DNA of 64,000 bases from an uncultured Clostridia bacterium (GCA_947631015.1 CANRJS010000005.1:39733-103732), one strand, 5' to 3'; positions 52,838 through 60,473 are shown, numbered from the stretch's first letter. Numbers and translations are program-made. Notes: generated by a model not told the origin, from the letters alone.

Positions 52838-53236
52838 ATGAAATGCTATCCGCAGGTGTATGTGATGAACAGTCTCGAGGCGGTGGAAACGTACTGCAAG
52901 GCTTTCGGCGCAGAAGTGACATTCGCGATAAAGAACCCCGCCGGGACCGCCTACGAACACTGTGAGCTCTCGGTCGGCGGCGAGCCCATGCTTGCCGCGG
53001 CGGAGGCTGCGGAGCCCTACGCGAAGCCCTACGACGTGAGTGTCATCCATCGGTTGAAGTGGCAGACGATGACATTCAATGCGTTCGAGCTCGGCAGCGA
53101 GGACGCGGTGAAAAATGCGCTCGCCGTACTGAGCGACGGCGGCGTAGTCCTCGAGCCCATCTACTCGCTCCCGTGGAACAGCTGCTGCGCCACCGTCATC
53201 GACCGCTACGGCGTCTGCTGGTGGCTGGGGATATAA
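52838..53236 (+). CDS. VOC superfamily (glyoxalase/PhnB-like) protein
   Basis: Protein of 132 residues. PhnB/VOC pattern: QVYVMNSLEAVETYCKAFGAEVTFAIKN, YEHCELSVGGEPMLAAAEA, DGGVVLEPIYSLPWNSCCATVIDRYGVCWWLGI. These small beta-alpha-beta proteins bind metals and act in detoxification or resistance; no specific reaction can be assigned. GGAGGGAAACAGAT precedes the ATG. Confidence 0.88.
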   Translation: MKCYPQVYVMNSLEAVETYCKAFGAEVTFAIKNPAGTAYEHCELSVGGEPMLAAAEAAEPYAKPYDVSVIHRLKWQTMTFNAFELGSEDAVKNALAVLSDGGVVLEPIYSLPWNSCCATVIDRYGVCWWLGI

Positions 53237-53343
53237 GGGCAGTGAAGAAGTAATAGTGAAGAGTGAAGAAATGCTTCGCGTGCTCGCTTAATCACCCATA
53301 AAGCATATATTTTCGCCATTACTTTTAAAAAAGGCAAAAATTC

Positions 53344-53372
53344 TTGACGATTATCAGAGAATAGTTTAATAT
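53344..53372 (+). promoter_or_regulatory. Probable promoter of the AT-rich orphan gene
   Basis: TTGACG (53344-53349), 17 bp, TAATAT (53367-53372) in an AT-rich stretch; 75 bp ahead of the ATG. Confidence 0.6.
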
Positions 53373-53447
53373 ATAAAATGTCATTAAATTGTAATGACTC
53401 TTTCAGCTCAACTTAATGTATAAGGATAGATTAAAACAGGTGATTTT

Positions 53448-54485
53448 ATGGGACTTTTTGATTTTCTCAAAAAAAGAAATATGATGAGGCGTCAAAAACA
53501 AAAGAACAAGAATTTTCTTGCAAAGCCATCAAGCTCGCTTATTGAAAAACAACAAGCTGTTTTGCTCGATGATAGCAAATCTTTAGACGAACGAAATTCT
53601 GCCTACCTTGCCATTAGGGATGAAGAAGAAAGGCGCTTAAATGCGGCATATGACTTTAATTCCCTTGAGGGAATTAACTCCATTCCAGTTCCATGCCGAG
53701 AAGTGAACGGTGGCTCTTTTACTGGTCGTGTAGAATATTATCTGCGAGGCCGCTGTTTTGCTCAGCACTGGGACGCTGGAAGAACAGATCTTGCCCTTGC
53801 TTGTCTTCGCAAGGCGAACGAGCTTATGTACATCTCGGATATGATTTGGAAGCGGGATGACTTCATGCGCATTGTTTACTATCTGCGCAAAGCGGGTAAA
53901 TATGACGAAGCAGACGCAGAGCAAAAGAAAATTGATGCTTACTTCGATAACAAAAATGAAATTCGTGATTCTTTTGCCGAACGGCTCAAAAGCGCAAAGG
54001 AGTTAAAAACAGATCTTGTAGAAATAACAAGCTCTGGGGTGTGTTGCTCTGAGTGTGCAAAATATAGAAACCGCATATACTCTATTACAGGCAAGGATAA
54101 GCGCTTTCCAACGTTGCCCTCACAATTTGAGCCAAAAACATTTTCCTATAATCACGTTTGTCTTTCAATGTGGCCGTTTGTCTATAATGTCATGGAGCCG
54201 TCTTTTAATTGCAAAGATATTGTCAAATACAGCAATCGTCCGTTTGTAGACGACAGAACGAAACAAGAAATAGCCCAATACAATAACTGGCAAAACGAAA
54301 TGCAAAAAGCTCAAGAAAACCAAGCACGACTTGAGCAAAATCGCAAAGACTATGCGTGGTTGCAAAAAAATTTGCCGGACAACTGTCCAAAATCTCTTTC
54401 TGCTTTTTCAAGAATGAAAAACGGAAATACAGCGGGCTATCAGAAATTACGGCAACTCGCCGCTAATATGGGATACTTAATATAA
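53448..54485 (+). CDS. Hypothetical protein with a C-x2-C...H-x-C motif, AT-rich
   Basis: Protein of 345 residues I do not recognise. The start is basic and polar (LFDFLKKRNMMRRQKQKNKNF). A helical middle follows (LACLRKANELMYISDMIWKRDDFMRIVYYLRKAGKYDEADAEQKK) that looks like tetratricopeptide-type helices. Then comes GVCCSECAKYRNRIYSITGKDKRFPTLP and, about 20 residues on, YNHVCLSMWPF. The cysteine/histidine spacing recalls the Zn-like motif of phage Mu F-type head proteins (CxxC..G..P..HxxC), but this is only a likeness. A coiled segment ends the protein. Base composition is far more AT-rich than its neighbours, so it is probably a transferred gene. Confidence 0.75.
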   Translation: MGLFDFLKKRNMMRRQKQKNKNFLAKPSSSLIEKQQAVLLDDSKSLDERNSAYLAIRDEEERRLNAAYDFNSLEGINSIPVPCREVNGGSFTGRVEYYLRGRCFAQHWDAGRTDLALACLRKANELMYISDMIWKRDDFMRIVYYLRKAGKYDEADAEQKKIDAYFDNKNEIRDSFAERLKSAKELKTDLVEITSSGVCCSECAKYRNRIYSITGKDKRFPTLPSQFEPKTFSYNHVCLSMWPFVYNVMEPSFNCKDIVKYSNRPFVDDRTKQEIAQYNNWQNEMQKAQENQARLEQNRKDYAWLQKNLPDNCPKSLSAFSRMKNGNTAGYQKLRQLAANMGYLI

Positions 54486-54541
54486 CTCTCCCCCTGCACC
54501 TGTGATATCGCATGAAGATTAGCGTGGGCAGAGGCGCATCT

Positions 54542-54664
54542 CCGCGCCTGTTCGCGCGGTTGATGTTGGCGGCATAGCCGCCAACATCGCGCAGGGGCAA
54601 TTCATTTGCCCCGAGCATTTTAATCGGAAGGGGTCCCCAAACGGCGCAACGCGCCGTTTGGGGA
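54542..54664 (-). repeat. Modular hairpin repeat, family A, copy 10 (reversed)
   Basis: On the minus strand: hairpin CCCCAAACGGCGCG../CGCGCCGTTTGGGG, core GATTAAAATGCTCGG, stem GGGGCAAATGAATTGCCCC, stem GATGTTGGCGGC/GCCGCCAACATC and the 3' stem ACCGCGCGAACAGGCGCGG. It lies downstream of the tRNA-Lys locus, sense to the tRNA. Confidence 0.8.
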
Positions 54665-54668
54665 AGCC

Positions 54669-54703
54669 AAAACAAAAAGCAGCCGAACGGCTGCTTTTTG
54701 TTT
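54669..54703 (-). terminator. Terminator after the tRNA-Lys remnant
   Basis: AAACAAAAAGCAGCC pairs with GGCTGCTTTTTGTTT; similar core stem to the terminators behind tRNA-Leu and tRNA-Val. Confidence 0.8.
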
Positions 54704-54859
54704 TGGTGACCTAGCGGGGATTCGAACCCCCCGGACGCGCCGGCTTCGCAGCGCGTCCGCGCGTGAGCGCAGATGTCCCACTCGCTCGTGCGGCTTCGCC
54801 GCACAACCGCGAGTGATGGACATGGGTGTCCGGGGTTCGAACAAATCCCAAAATCACCA
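54704..54859 (-). pseudogene. Scrambled tRNA-Lys remnant (direct 3' end plus inverted 3' half)
   Basis: Positions 54704-54732 repeat the last bases of tRNA-Lys including CCA (minus strand). Positions 54824-54841 carry the same tRNA stretch (GGGTGTCCGGGGTTCGAA) in the opposite orientation, followed by a degenerate end that still finishes in TCACCA. Between them are strong hairpins (for example GGACGCGC/GCGCGTCC and a long imperfect one at about 54772-54823). No D or anticodon arm exists. The plan matches the remnant behind tRNA-Val. Confidence 0.75.
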
Positions 54860-54896
54860 GAAACAGAGGGGTGCGCTTCGCGCACCCCTCTGTTTC
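54860..54896 (-). terminator. Terminator of tRNA-Lys
   Basis: GAAACAGAGGGGTGCG pairs with CGCACCCCTCTGTTTC with loop CTTCG-type, directly after CCA on the minus strand. Confidence 0.82.
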
Positions 54897-54973
54897 TGGT
54901 GACCTAGCGGGGATTCGAACCCCGGACACCCTGCTTAAAAGGCAGGTGCTCTGCCGACTGAGCTACTAAGTCA
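54897..54973 (-). tRNA. tRNA-Lys (anticodon TTT)
   Basis: Acceptor TGACTTA pairing with TAGGTCA (one G-U), anticodon stem CCTGC/GCAGG with loop CTTTTAA, T-arm CGGGG TTCGAAT CCCCG, encoded CCA. Confidence 0.95.
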
Positions 54974-55071
54974 CGGCCACTCGGCGCGCCGTCCGCAGCA
55001 TCCGCGCAGACAGCACACCCGAGGCTATTTGTTATCATACCACACGAAAAGGAAATACGCAAGAGGTATTT

Positions 55072-56280
55072 TCATTCTTTCCGCTCCTGTCTGTTCAGGA
55101 GCAGTTTATATGTGATATCCATACCGAAAGCGCCGAGCGGCGCGGTTATTACTATCGAAAGCACCGCCACCGAGAGCACGATATTTCCGCACGCCAGTCC
55201 GATCGCCAGCGGCACGCCGCCGATTGCCGCCTGAACCGTTGCTTTCGGGATGTACGCTATTATGCAGAACAGCTTCTCTCTGAAGCTCAGCTTCGTGCCG
55301 AGCATACAGAGCCACACCCCCACGGAGCGGAAAACAAGCGCCGTGAATATCATCGCCACAGCCATCGGTCCGGCTTCCAGCGTGTAACGGATGTCCACCG
55401 CGGTGCCGACGAGCACAAACAGGATAAGCTCTGCCGCGAGCCAAAGCTTTCCGCTCTTTTCCGCCAGATCTCCGCTTGCCTCCGGTCTGCACCGCATTCT
55501 TATCACGCATGCCATACTCATCACCGCAAGGAGACCGGAAACAGAGACGATACCATCTAGCCATGTTTCGACCGCCATCAGCAGAAACGCCGTGCCGAGC
55601 ACAATTATCATCTTGTTGCTGCCCCGGATGCTCTTTCCGCTTCTGTGAGCCCGCTCAAAAAGCTCCGCCATGACAAACCCGACAATCATGCCGAGCATGA
55701 TCCCAAGCAGTATTGAAACCGGTATGGCCGCAAAATCCGCAAGCTCCGCCGCGCCGCCCTGCGCTATGCCGACAAACGCCGAAAACAGCACTATCACAAA
55801 CACATCGTCGAGGGACGCACCGGCAAGTATGAGCTGCGGGATCCCCTTATCGGTTCCCCATCCGTCCTCAATAAGCTGTACCATCTTCGGCACGACCACC
55901 GCCGGAGATACGGCGCCTAAAACCGCGCCGATTATAGCCGCCTCAAGCCGGGTAACGCCGAGAAGCGCCGGTGCGAACAATACGAACGCCGCTATCTCGA
56001 AGCAGGCCGGTAGGAAAGCCATCAAAATTGCCGGTCTCCCTACCTTTTTGAGGTCGGAGAGGTCGAGCGAGAGTCCCGCTTTTATAAGTATTATGATGAG
56101 CGCCATCTGACGAAGATCTGCCGACACGTCGAGTATCGACGGGTCAAGCAGGTCTAAGACATACGGCCCCAGCAGTACCCCGGCAAGGAGCATGCCGACG
56201 ATTCGCGGCAGCTTTACTTTCCTGCACAGCGTCGCCATCATCAGTCCGACAAGAAATATGAAAGCAAGGGACGTTAACAT
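55072..56280 (-). CDS. Cation/proton antiporter (CPA family), fluoride-riboswitch regulated
   Basis: Protein of 402 residues with about twelve membrane helices. Pattern of CPA2/KefB-like Na+(K+)/H+ exchangers: RKVKLPRIVGMLLAGVLLGPYVLDLL, LSLDLSDLKKVG, EAAIIGAVLGAVSPAVVVPKM, GASLDDVFVIVLFSAFVG (Asp pair in helix 5 region) and a final KATVQAAIGGVPLA. AGGAGGATATT precedes the ATG. The leader holds a fluoride riboswitch, which in other bacteria controls fluoride exporters and also CPA-type antiporters. It may therefore expel fluoride or relieve the ion stress it causes. Confidence 0.92.
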   Translation of the reverse strand: MLTSLAFIFLVGLMMATLCRKVKLPRIVGMLLAGVLLGPYVLDLLDPSILDVSADLRQMALIIILIKAGLSLDLSDLKKVGRPAILMAFLPACFEIAAFVLFAPALLGVTRLEAAIIGAVLGAVSPAVVVPKMVQLIEDGWGTDKGIPQLILAGASLDDVFVIVLFSAFVGIAQGGAAELADFAAIPVSILLGIMLGMIVGFVMAELFERAHRSGKSIRGSNKMIIVLGTAFLLMAVETWLDGIVSVSGLLAVMSMACVIRMRCRPEASGDLAEKSGKLWLAAELILFVLVGTAVDIRYTLEAGPMAVAMIFTALVFRSVGVWLCMLGTKLSFREKLFCIIAYIPKATVQAAIGGVPLAIGLACGNIVLSVAVLSIVITAPLGAFGMDITYKLLLNRQERKE

Positions 56281-56298
56281 AATATCCTCCTCACACGC

Positions 56299-56344
56299 AA
56301 AAAGCCGACGACTTTCTGCGAAATAAAATCACAGAAGTCATCAG
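56299..56344 (-). terminator. Expression-platform terminator of the fluoride riboswitch
   Basis: On the minus strand CTGATGACTT..CTGTG can pair with CGCAGAAAGTCGTCGG, then CTTTTTGCG follows. The 5' arm includes the 3' strand of the aptamer pseudoknot (ACTTC), so fluoride binding would block the terminator: an ON switch. Confidence 0.75.
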
Positions 56345-56395
56345 CTTCAAAAGCGGTTCAAGGTTGTAAGCCTTAGGGAGAACTTCATTCCCTTT
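56331..56395 (-). ncRNA. Fluoride riboswitch (crcB motif) aptamer
   Basis: Minus-strand text GGGAATGAAGTTCTCCC matches P1 and loop of known fluoride aptamers, and AACCGCTTTTGAAGCTGATG with ACTTCTG matches P3 and the 3' strand. The loop GAAGT pairs with ACTTC, the expected pseudoknot. An extra small hairpin AAGG/CCTT sits between. Called by recall of the P. syringae and T. petrophila aptamers. Confidence 0.87.
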
Positions 56396-56400
56396 TTGTT

Positions 56401-56429
56401 ATTATACAGCGGCTTCTTCAAAGATGCAA
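56401..56429 (-). promoter_or_regulatory. Sigma-A promoter of the antiporter gene
   Basis: On the minus strand TTGCAT (56424-56429) and TATAAT (56401-56406), spacer 17 bp, starting RNA just before the riboswitch. Confidence 0.85.
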
Positions 56430-56525
56430 TACCCGTTTTGCATAGCGACCGCGCCCCGTTTCCCGCAGCCCGAACGCTTGCCTCCCCCATTCTACCCGAA
56501 AATACGGAAAATTTCGCCAAAAGTC

Positions 56526-56555
56526 TTGACTTTGCCCCGTTAGATAAAATATAAT
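56526..56555 (+). promoter_or_regulatory. Sigma-A promoter of the acidic lipoprotein gene
   Basis: TTGACT (56526-56531), 18 bp, TATAAT (56550-56555). Confidence 0.75.
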
Positions 56556-56618
56556 ACGGTATCCGGAGTTTTTTGACACGGTTCGGTCGCGTTTATTCGT
56601 TTTTTGGAGGGGTTTTAT

Positions 56619-57200
56619 ATGACGTTCACTGCACGTGCAAGGAGACTCGCCGCGCTGACGCTTGCCGCGTCGCTGCTGCTCGCGCTCGGCGCGTGCGGTC
56701 AGACTGCGGCGACATACAGCGTTGACAGGTCGCCCGAGACCTCCGTTGAGACGTCCGCCGCTCCCTCCGACGGGAAGAACGCGGAACCGTCCGACACGCC
56801 TCGGGACAGCTCCGAGCCGTCCGAGGAACCGGAGGTTAGCGCCTCCCCGGAAGCGTCTGAGCCCTCCGAGGAGGGCTCTCCAGACCCGGACGAGACGCCG
56901 TCCCCGGACGCCGCCGATCCCGAGATCGAGGAACCGGCCTCCGCAGAGCCGTCTCCCGAAGCCGGTGCGGATGAGGAACCTGATCCCACGGCGGAAGCGC
57001 CGTCCGGCACGGACACATTGCCGGAGGCCACGACTCCGTCCGGCGTGCTCTACGTCCTCAACACCAACACGATGAAGTTTCATCTGCCGGACTGCTCCAG
57101 CGTAGGGAAGATGAAGGCGAAGAACCGCCTCGACTCGTCCGAGAGCCGCGAAGCGATCATAGCGAAGGGCTACTCTCCCTGCAAGAACTGCAATCCATAA
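56619..57200 (+). CDS. Lipoprotein with acidic Pro/Ser/Glu linker and a C-terminal Cys/His domain
   Basis: Protein of 193 residues from the ATG at 56619 (GGAGGGG ahead). Signal with lipobox LGAC (LAALTLAASLLLALGAC). About 100 residues then are almost only Ser, Pro, Glu, Asp, Thr and Ala, a wall-spanning linker. The last 50 residues form a small domain (VLYVLNTNTMKFHLPDCSSVG, then RLDSSESREAIIAKGYSPCKNCNP), with one His and three Cys in Ada-like metal-site spacing. This ending is common on Firmicutes surface and nuclease-linked proteins; its ligand is not known. Confidence 0.82.
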   Translation: MTFTARARRLAALTLAASLLLALGACGQTAATYSVDRSPETSVETSAAPSDGKNAEPSDTPRDSSEPSEEPEVSASPEASEPSEEGSPDPDETPSPDAADPEIEEPASAEPSPEAGADEEPDPTAEAPSGTDTLPEATTPSGVLYVLNTNTMKFHLPDCSSVGKMKAKNRLDSSESREAIIAKGYSPCKNCNP

Positions 57201-57223
57201 GCCGAAAAATCATATCAGATGCG

Positions 57224-57252
57224 AAAATCCTCGCCGAAGGGCGAGGATTTTT
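57224..57252. terminator. Bidirectional terminator between lipoprotein gene and tRNA-Gln
   Basis: AAAATCCTCGCC pairs with GGCGAGGATTTT with T runs on both strands. Confidence 0.85.
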
Positions 57253-57255
57253 CTG

Positions 57256-57329
57256 TGGCTGGGATGGCAGGAGTCGAACCTGCGATGCAAGAGTCAAAGT
57301 CTCGTGCCTTACCGCTTGGCTACACCCCA
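57256..57329 (-). tRNA. tRNA-Gln (anticodon TTG)
   Basis: Acceptor TGGGGTG with its partner CATCCCA (one G-U), anticodon loop CTTTGAC, T-arm GCAGG TTCGACT CCTGC, encoded CCA. Upstream on the minus strand are two strong hairpins (57336-57363 and 57363-57405). Confidence 0.94.
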
Positions 57330-57446
57330 AAGTCTTCGCCTGCAAAGCAGGCTTTGCAGGCGAATAATCTGTTCAAAAGGCTTTCAGCCTTTTGAACAGA
57401 TTATTACGCTTCGCTTCGCGCCGACTTTTCCGCCCTTGGCGGAAAA

Positions 57447-57549
57447 GCGTCGCGCGCTCCGCGAGAGGTGTTTTTTCCGCCGTACACGCCGCCGGAAAAA
57501 ACGGATTTGAATTTATTTCGCGCCTTTGGCGCGAAACTCTGCGAGGCTT
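57447..57549 (+). repeat. Intergenic hairpin repeat, family B, copy 2
   Basis: Very close to copy 1 at 20-123, including GTGTTTTTTCCG, TACACGCCGCCGGAAAAAAC and the tail AAACTCTGCGAGGC. The second hairpin has changed (CGCGCCTTTGGCGCG) with pairing kept. It lies between tRNA-Gln and tRNA-His. Confidence 0.75.
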
Positions 57550-57606
57550 CTACGCCTCATTTGCCGTCGTGGCAGCAGAACTTGCATAGAGCCTTTGAGT
57601 TAAAAA

Positions 57607-57646
57607 GCGGAGAGGCGGGGACGTATCCGTCCGCGCCTCTCCGTTT
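57607..57646 (-). terminator. Terminator of the Gly-Arg-His tRNA cluster
   Basis: On the minus strand CGGAGAGGCGCGG pairs with CCGCCTCTCCG-type, followed by CTTTTTAAC, just after tRNA-His. Confidence 0.78.
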
Positions 57647-57650
57647 TCTC

Positions 57651-57728
57651 TGGGGTGGGTGATGGGACTCGAACCCACGGTCTTCGGAACCACAATCCGA
57701 CGCGTTAGCCAACTACGCCACACCCACC
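57651..57728 (-). tRNA. tRNA-His (anticodon GTG)
   Basis: Acceptor GTGGGTG/CACCCAC with an extra G at -1 facing C73, anticodon loop TTGTGGT, T-arm GTGGG TTCGAGT CCCAT-type, encoded CCA. Confidence 0.94.
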
Positions 57729-57753
57729 ATATTGACCCGCTCAGGCCGGAAAC

Positions 57754-57830
<77 letters not shown>

Positions 57831-57850
57831 ATCTCTCGCATTTGCGGAAA

Positions 57851-57924
<74 letters not shown>

Positions 57925-57934
57925 GCGCCCAAAT

Positions 57935-57963
57935 ACTATACCAAAAACGCGGTCAAAAGTCAA
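57935..57963 (-). promoter_or_regulatory. Sigma-A promoter of the Gly-Arg-His tRNA cluster
   Basis: On the minus strand TTGACT (57958-57963) and TATAGT (57935-57940), spacer 17 bp, ten bases before tRNA-Gly. Confidence 0.83.
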
Positions 57964-57990
57964 TACCCAAAGCGAAAATCTTTGAAAAAT

Positions 57991-59037
57991 TTAGAGCTCC
58001 GCCTCGCAGTACCCGCAGCGCCCGTCCTCATCGAGTATCGGAATGTAGGGCTCCTTCCACGTGATGCATTTGGGATTATGGCAGCGGTGCGGCCGTGTCT
58101 CCGGCGGAATGTACTCCGGCTCAAGCTTGCCGCCCCGCACAAGCGTCAGCAGCAGCGCCATTCTGACATACAACCCGCACTCCGCCTGACGGAAGTAGTA
58201 AGCGCGCTCGTCGCCGTCCACGTCCATGGCTATCTCGTCCACGCGCGGCAGAGGATGCAGCACCGTCATGTCCTTCTTTGCCGGCGTGAGCATAGATGCG
58301 GTGAGGACGTACACGTTCTTCAGCCGCTCGTACTCCGCGGGGTCGTCAAAGCGCTCGCGCTGGACCCGCGTCATGTAGAGGATGTCCAGCTCGGGGATGG
58401 CTTCCTCAAGGCTCTCGGTCTCGCGGTACTCTATCCCCTTCTCGCGGAGGAAGTCAAGGAGATACTGCGGCGCGGCGAGCGCCTTCGGCGAGATGAGCAC
58501 GAAGCGGCTGCCGGGGAAGCGCGAAAGCGCGCGCACGAGCGAGTGGACCGTCCTGCCGTACTTGAGGTCGCCGCACAGGCCGACCGTCATGTTCTCGAGC
58601 GAGCCGCGCCGCTCGGTGATGGCGGTGAGGTCAGCGAGCGTCTGCGTCGGGTGGAAGTGTCCGCCGTCCCCGGCGTTAATGAGCGGCGCGCGGGAGTAGA
58701 GCGAAGCCGCCTTCGACATGCCCTCCACCGGCGTCCGCATGACTATAACGTCGGCATAGGTCGAGCACATCGTTATCGTGTCCTTCAGCTTCTCTCCCTT
58801 GGAGACAGACGAGGTGTTCGCGTCCACAAAACCGAACACGCCGCCGCCGAGCTTGAGCATCGCGGTCTGGAAGGAGAAGTTCGTCCGCGTGGACGGCTCG
58901 TAGAAAAGGCTTGCCATGACGCGGCCGCGCAGAGCGTCCTTGTAATCGAGCGGGCGCGCCATTATGTCCTTTGCGAGCGCGTAGAGGTCGTACCACTCCT
59001 CGTTTGTCATGTCGGCGAAGTCGATAAGATGTCGCAT
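57991..59037 (-). CDS. pyrB: Aspartate carbamoyltransferase with a PyrI-like zinc tail
   Basis: Protein of 348 residues. Carbamoyl-phosphate site FYEPSTRTNFSFQTAMLKLGG near residue 48, SSVSKGEKLKDTI near residue 77, HFHPTQTLADL near residue 128 and the aspartate-site loop LHPLPRVDEI near residue 258: the ATCase plan for the second step of pyrimidine synthesis. Ordinary PyrB ends about residue 310; here the last 35 residues (RCHNPKCITWKEPYIP.. RCGYCEAEL) look like the zinc-ribbon of the regulatory chain PyrI without its nucleotide-binding domain. No separate pyrI is next to it. GGACG precedes the ATG. Upstream lies the lysA-like gene. Confidence 0.92.
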   Translation of the reverse strand: MRHLIDFADMTNEEWYDLYALAKDIMARPLDYKDALRGRVMASLFYEPSTRTNFSFQTAMLKLGGGVFGFVDANTSSVSKGEKLKDTITMCSTYADVIVMRTPVEGMSKAASLYSRAPLINAGDGGHFHPTQTLADLTAITERRGSLENMTVGLCGDLKYGRTVHSLVRALSRFPGSRFVLISPKALAAPQYLLDFLREKGIEYRETESLEEAIPELDILYMTRVQRERFDDPAEYERLKNVYVLTASMLTPAKKDMTVLHPLPRVDEIAMDVDGDERAYYFRQAECGLYVRMALLLTLVRGGKLEPEYIPPETRPHRCHNPKCITWKEPYIPILDEDGRCGYCEAEL

Positions 59038-59105
59038 TCCGTAAACGTCCTTTCATAACTTCCCCCGCCGCCCGAAGGGGCTGCGGGGGCAAGATAAAAT
59101 CAAAA

Positions 59106-60368
59106 TCAGAAGAAATCCTTCGTTGTTGCGAAGTAGTCCTCCTCGGTCTCCGCGCGGCGGATCATCCTCGTGCTGCCGTCCTCGCAGAGCAGTATCTCGG
59201 CAGAGCGGAGCTTGCCGTTGTAGTTGTAGCCCATGGCGTGGCCGTGGGCGCCGGTATCGTGTATGACGACGATGTCGCCGATGTCTATTTTCGGCAGCGC
59301 GCGATCGATGGCGAACTTGTCGTTGTTCTCGCAGAGCGAGCCGGTGACGTCGTAGAGATGGTCGAGCGGAGCGTCCTCCTTGCCCGCGACGGTGATGTGG
59401 TGATACGCGCCGTACATTGCGGGGCGCATGAGGTCAGCACAGCACGCGTCGAGGCCGATGTACTCCTTGTAGATGTGCTTCTCGTGCTGCGCGTGTGCGA
59501 CGAGAACGCCGTAGGGCGCGAGCATGAAGCGGCCGAGCTCGGTGTATATCGCGACGTTGTCCATGCCCTCGGGCACGAGCGTCTCCGCGTAGGCGCGGCG
59601 GACGCCCTCGCCTATCACGTCGATATTGCAGGGGCGGTCCTTCGGCTTGTACGGCACGCCGATGCCGCCGGAGAGGTTGACAAAGCTCACCGCTATTCCG
59701 GTGTCGCGCTTGAGGCGCACCGCGAGGTCGAACATCACCCGCGCGAGCATCGGATAGTACTCGTCCGCGAGGACGTTCGAGGCGAGGAAGGCGTGTATAC
59801 CGAACCGCTTCACGCCCCTCGTCTGCATATAGTGGAACGCGTCGCAGAGCTGGTCGTAGGTCATGCCGTACTTCGCGTCGCCGGGGGTGTCCATGATGTC
59901 GTTTGTGACGAGAAAGTCGCCGCCGGGATTGTAGCGGCAGCAGACAGTCTCGGGCAGCGGGCCGACGTTTTTCTCATAGTAGGCGATGTGCGTGTAGTCG
60001 TCGAAGTTTATCGTGCCGCCGAGCTTCGTGCAGTACGCAAACTCGCGCGCCTGCGTGTCGTTGGAGGAGAACATTATCTCGCTTCCTGAAAAGCCGCACT
60101 GCTCGCTCATCTTCAGCTCGATTATCGACGAGCAGTCCACTCCGCACCCCTCCTCCCGGAGTATCTTGAGTATGGCGGGGGTGGGCGTGGCCTTCACCGC
60201 GAAGAACTCCTTGAAGCCCTTGTTCCAGCTGAATGCCTTCAGCAGGCGGCGGGCGTTTTCGCGGATGCCGCGCTCGTCGTAAAGATGGAACGGGGTCGGG
60301 TACTCCGCGCATATACGGTCGAGCTGTTCCTTTGTGACAAACGGGAGCTTGGTGCGCCGATGATCCAT
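59106..60368 (-). CDS. lysA: Diaminopimelate decarboxylase-like PLP enzyme
   Basis: Protein of 420 residues. PLP-binding lysine in FFAVKATPTPAILKIL near residue 58, the glycine loop VNLSGGIGVPYKP near residue 230, ETELGRFMLAP-type region, and the active-site cysteine in GSLCENNDKFA near residue 345 with IVVIHDTGAHGHAMGYNYNG. This is the fold III alanine-racemase-like plan of DAP decarboxylase, the last step of lysine synthesis, though other amino-acid or polyamine decarboxylases share it. Length fits. It lies between pyrB and guaB, all leftward, 105 bp from guaB. Confidence 0.85.
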   Translation of the reverse strand: MDHRRTKLPFVTKEQLDRICAEYPTPFHLYDERGIRENARRLLKAFSWNKGFKEFFAVKATPTPAILKILREEGCGVDCSSIIELKMSEQCGFSGSEIMFSSNDTQAREFAYCTKLGGTINFDDYTHIAYYEKNVGPLPETVCCRYNPGGDFLVTNDIMDTPGDAKYGMTYDQLCDAFHYMQTRGVKRFGIHAFLASNVLADEYYPMLARVMFDLAVRLKRDTGIAVSFVNLSGGIGVPYKPKDRPCNIDVIGEGVRRAYAETLVPEGMDNVAIYTELGRFMLAPYGVLVAHAQHEKHIYKEYIGLDACCADLMRPAMYGAYHHITVAGKEDAPLDHLYDVTGSLCENNDKFAIDRALPKIDIGDIVVIHDTGAHGHAMGYNYNGKLRSAEILLCEDGSTRMIRRAETEEDYFATTKDFF

Positions 60369-60403
60369 TGTTGCTTCTCCTTTACGCAGGGTATACAGTA
60401 TAA

Positions 60404-60432
60404 CTCCCGAAGGAGCGCGGCTCCTTCGGGAG
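60404..60432 (-). terminator. Terminator after guaB
   Basis: CTCCCGAAGGAG pairs with CTCCTTCGGGAG; weak T run on the minus strand (TTATAC), so some read-through into lysA is likely. Confidence 0.65.
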
Positions 60433-60473
60433 CGTCCGCCGGAGGACGTCTCCGTCCCGCCGGCGGTATTTTC

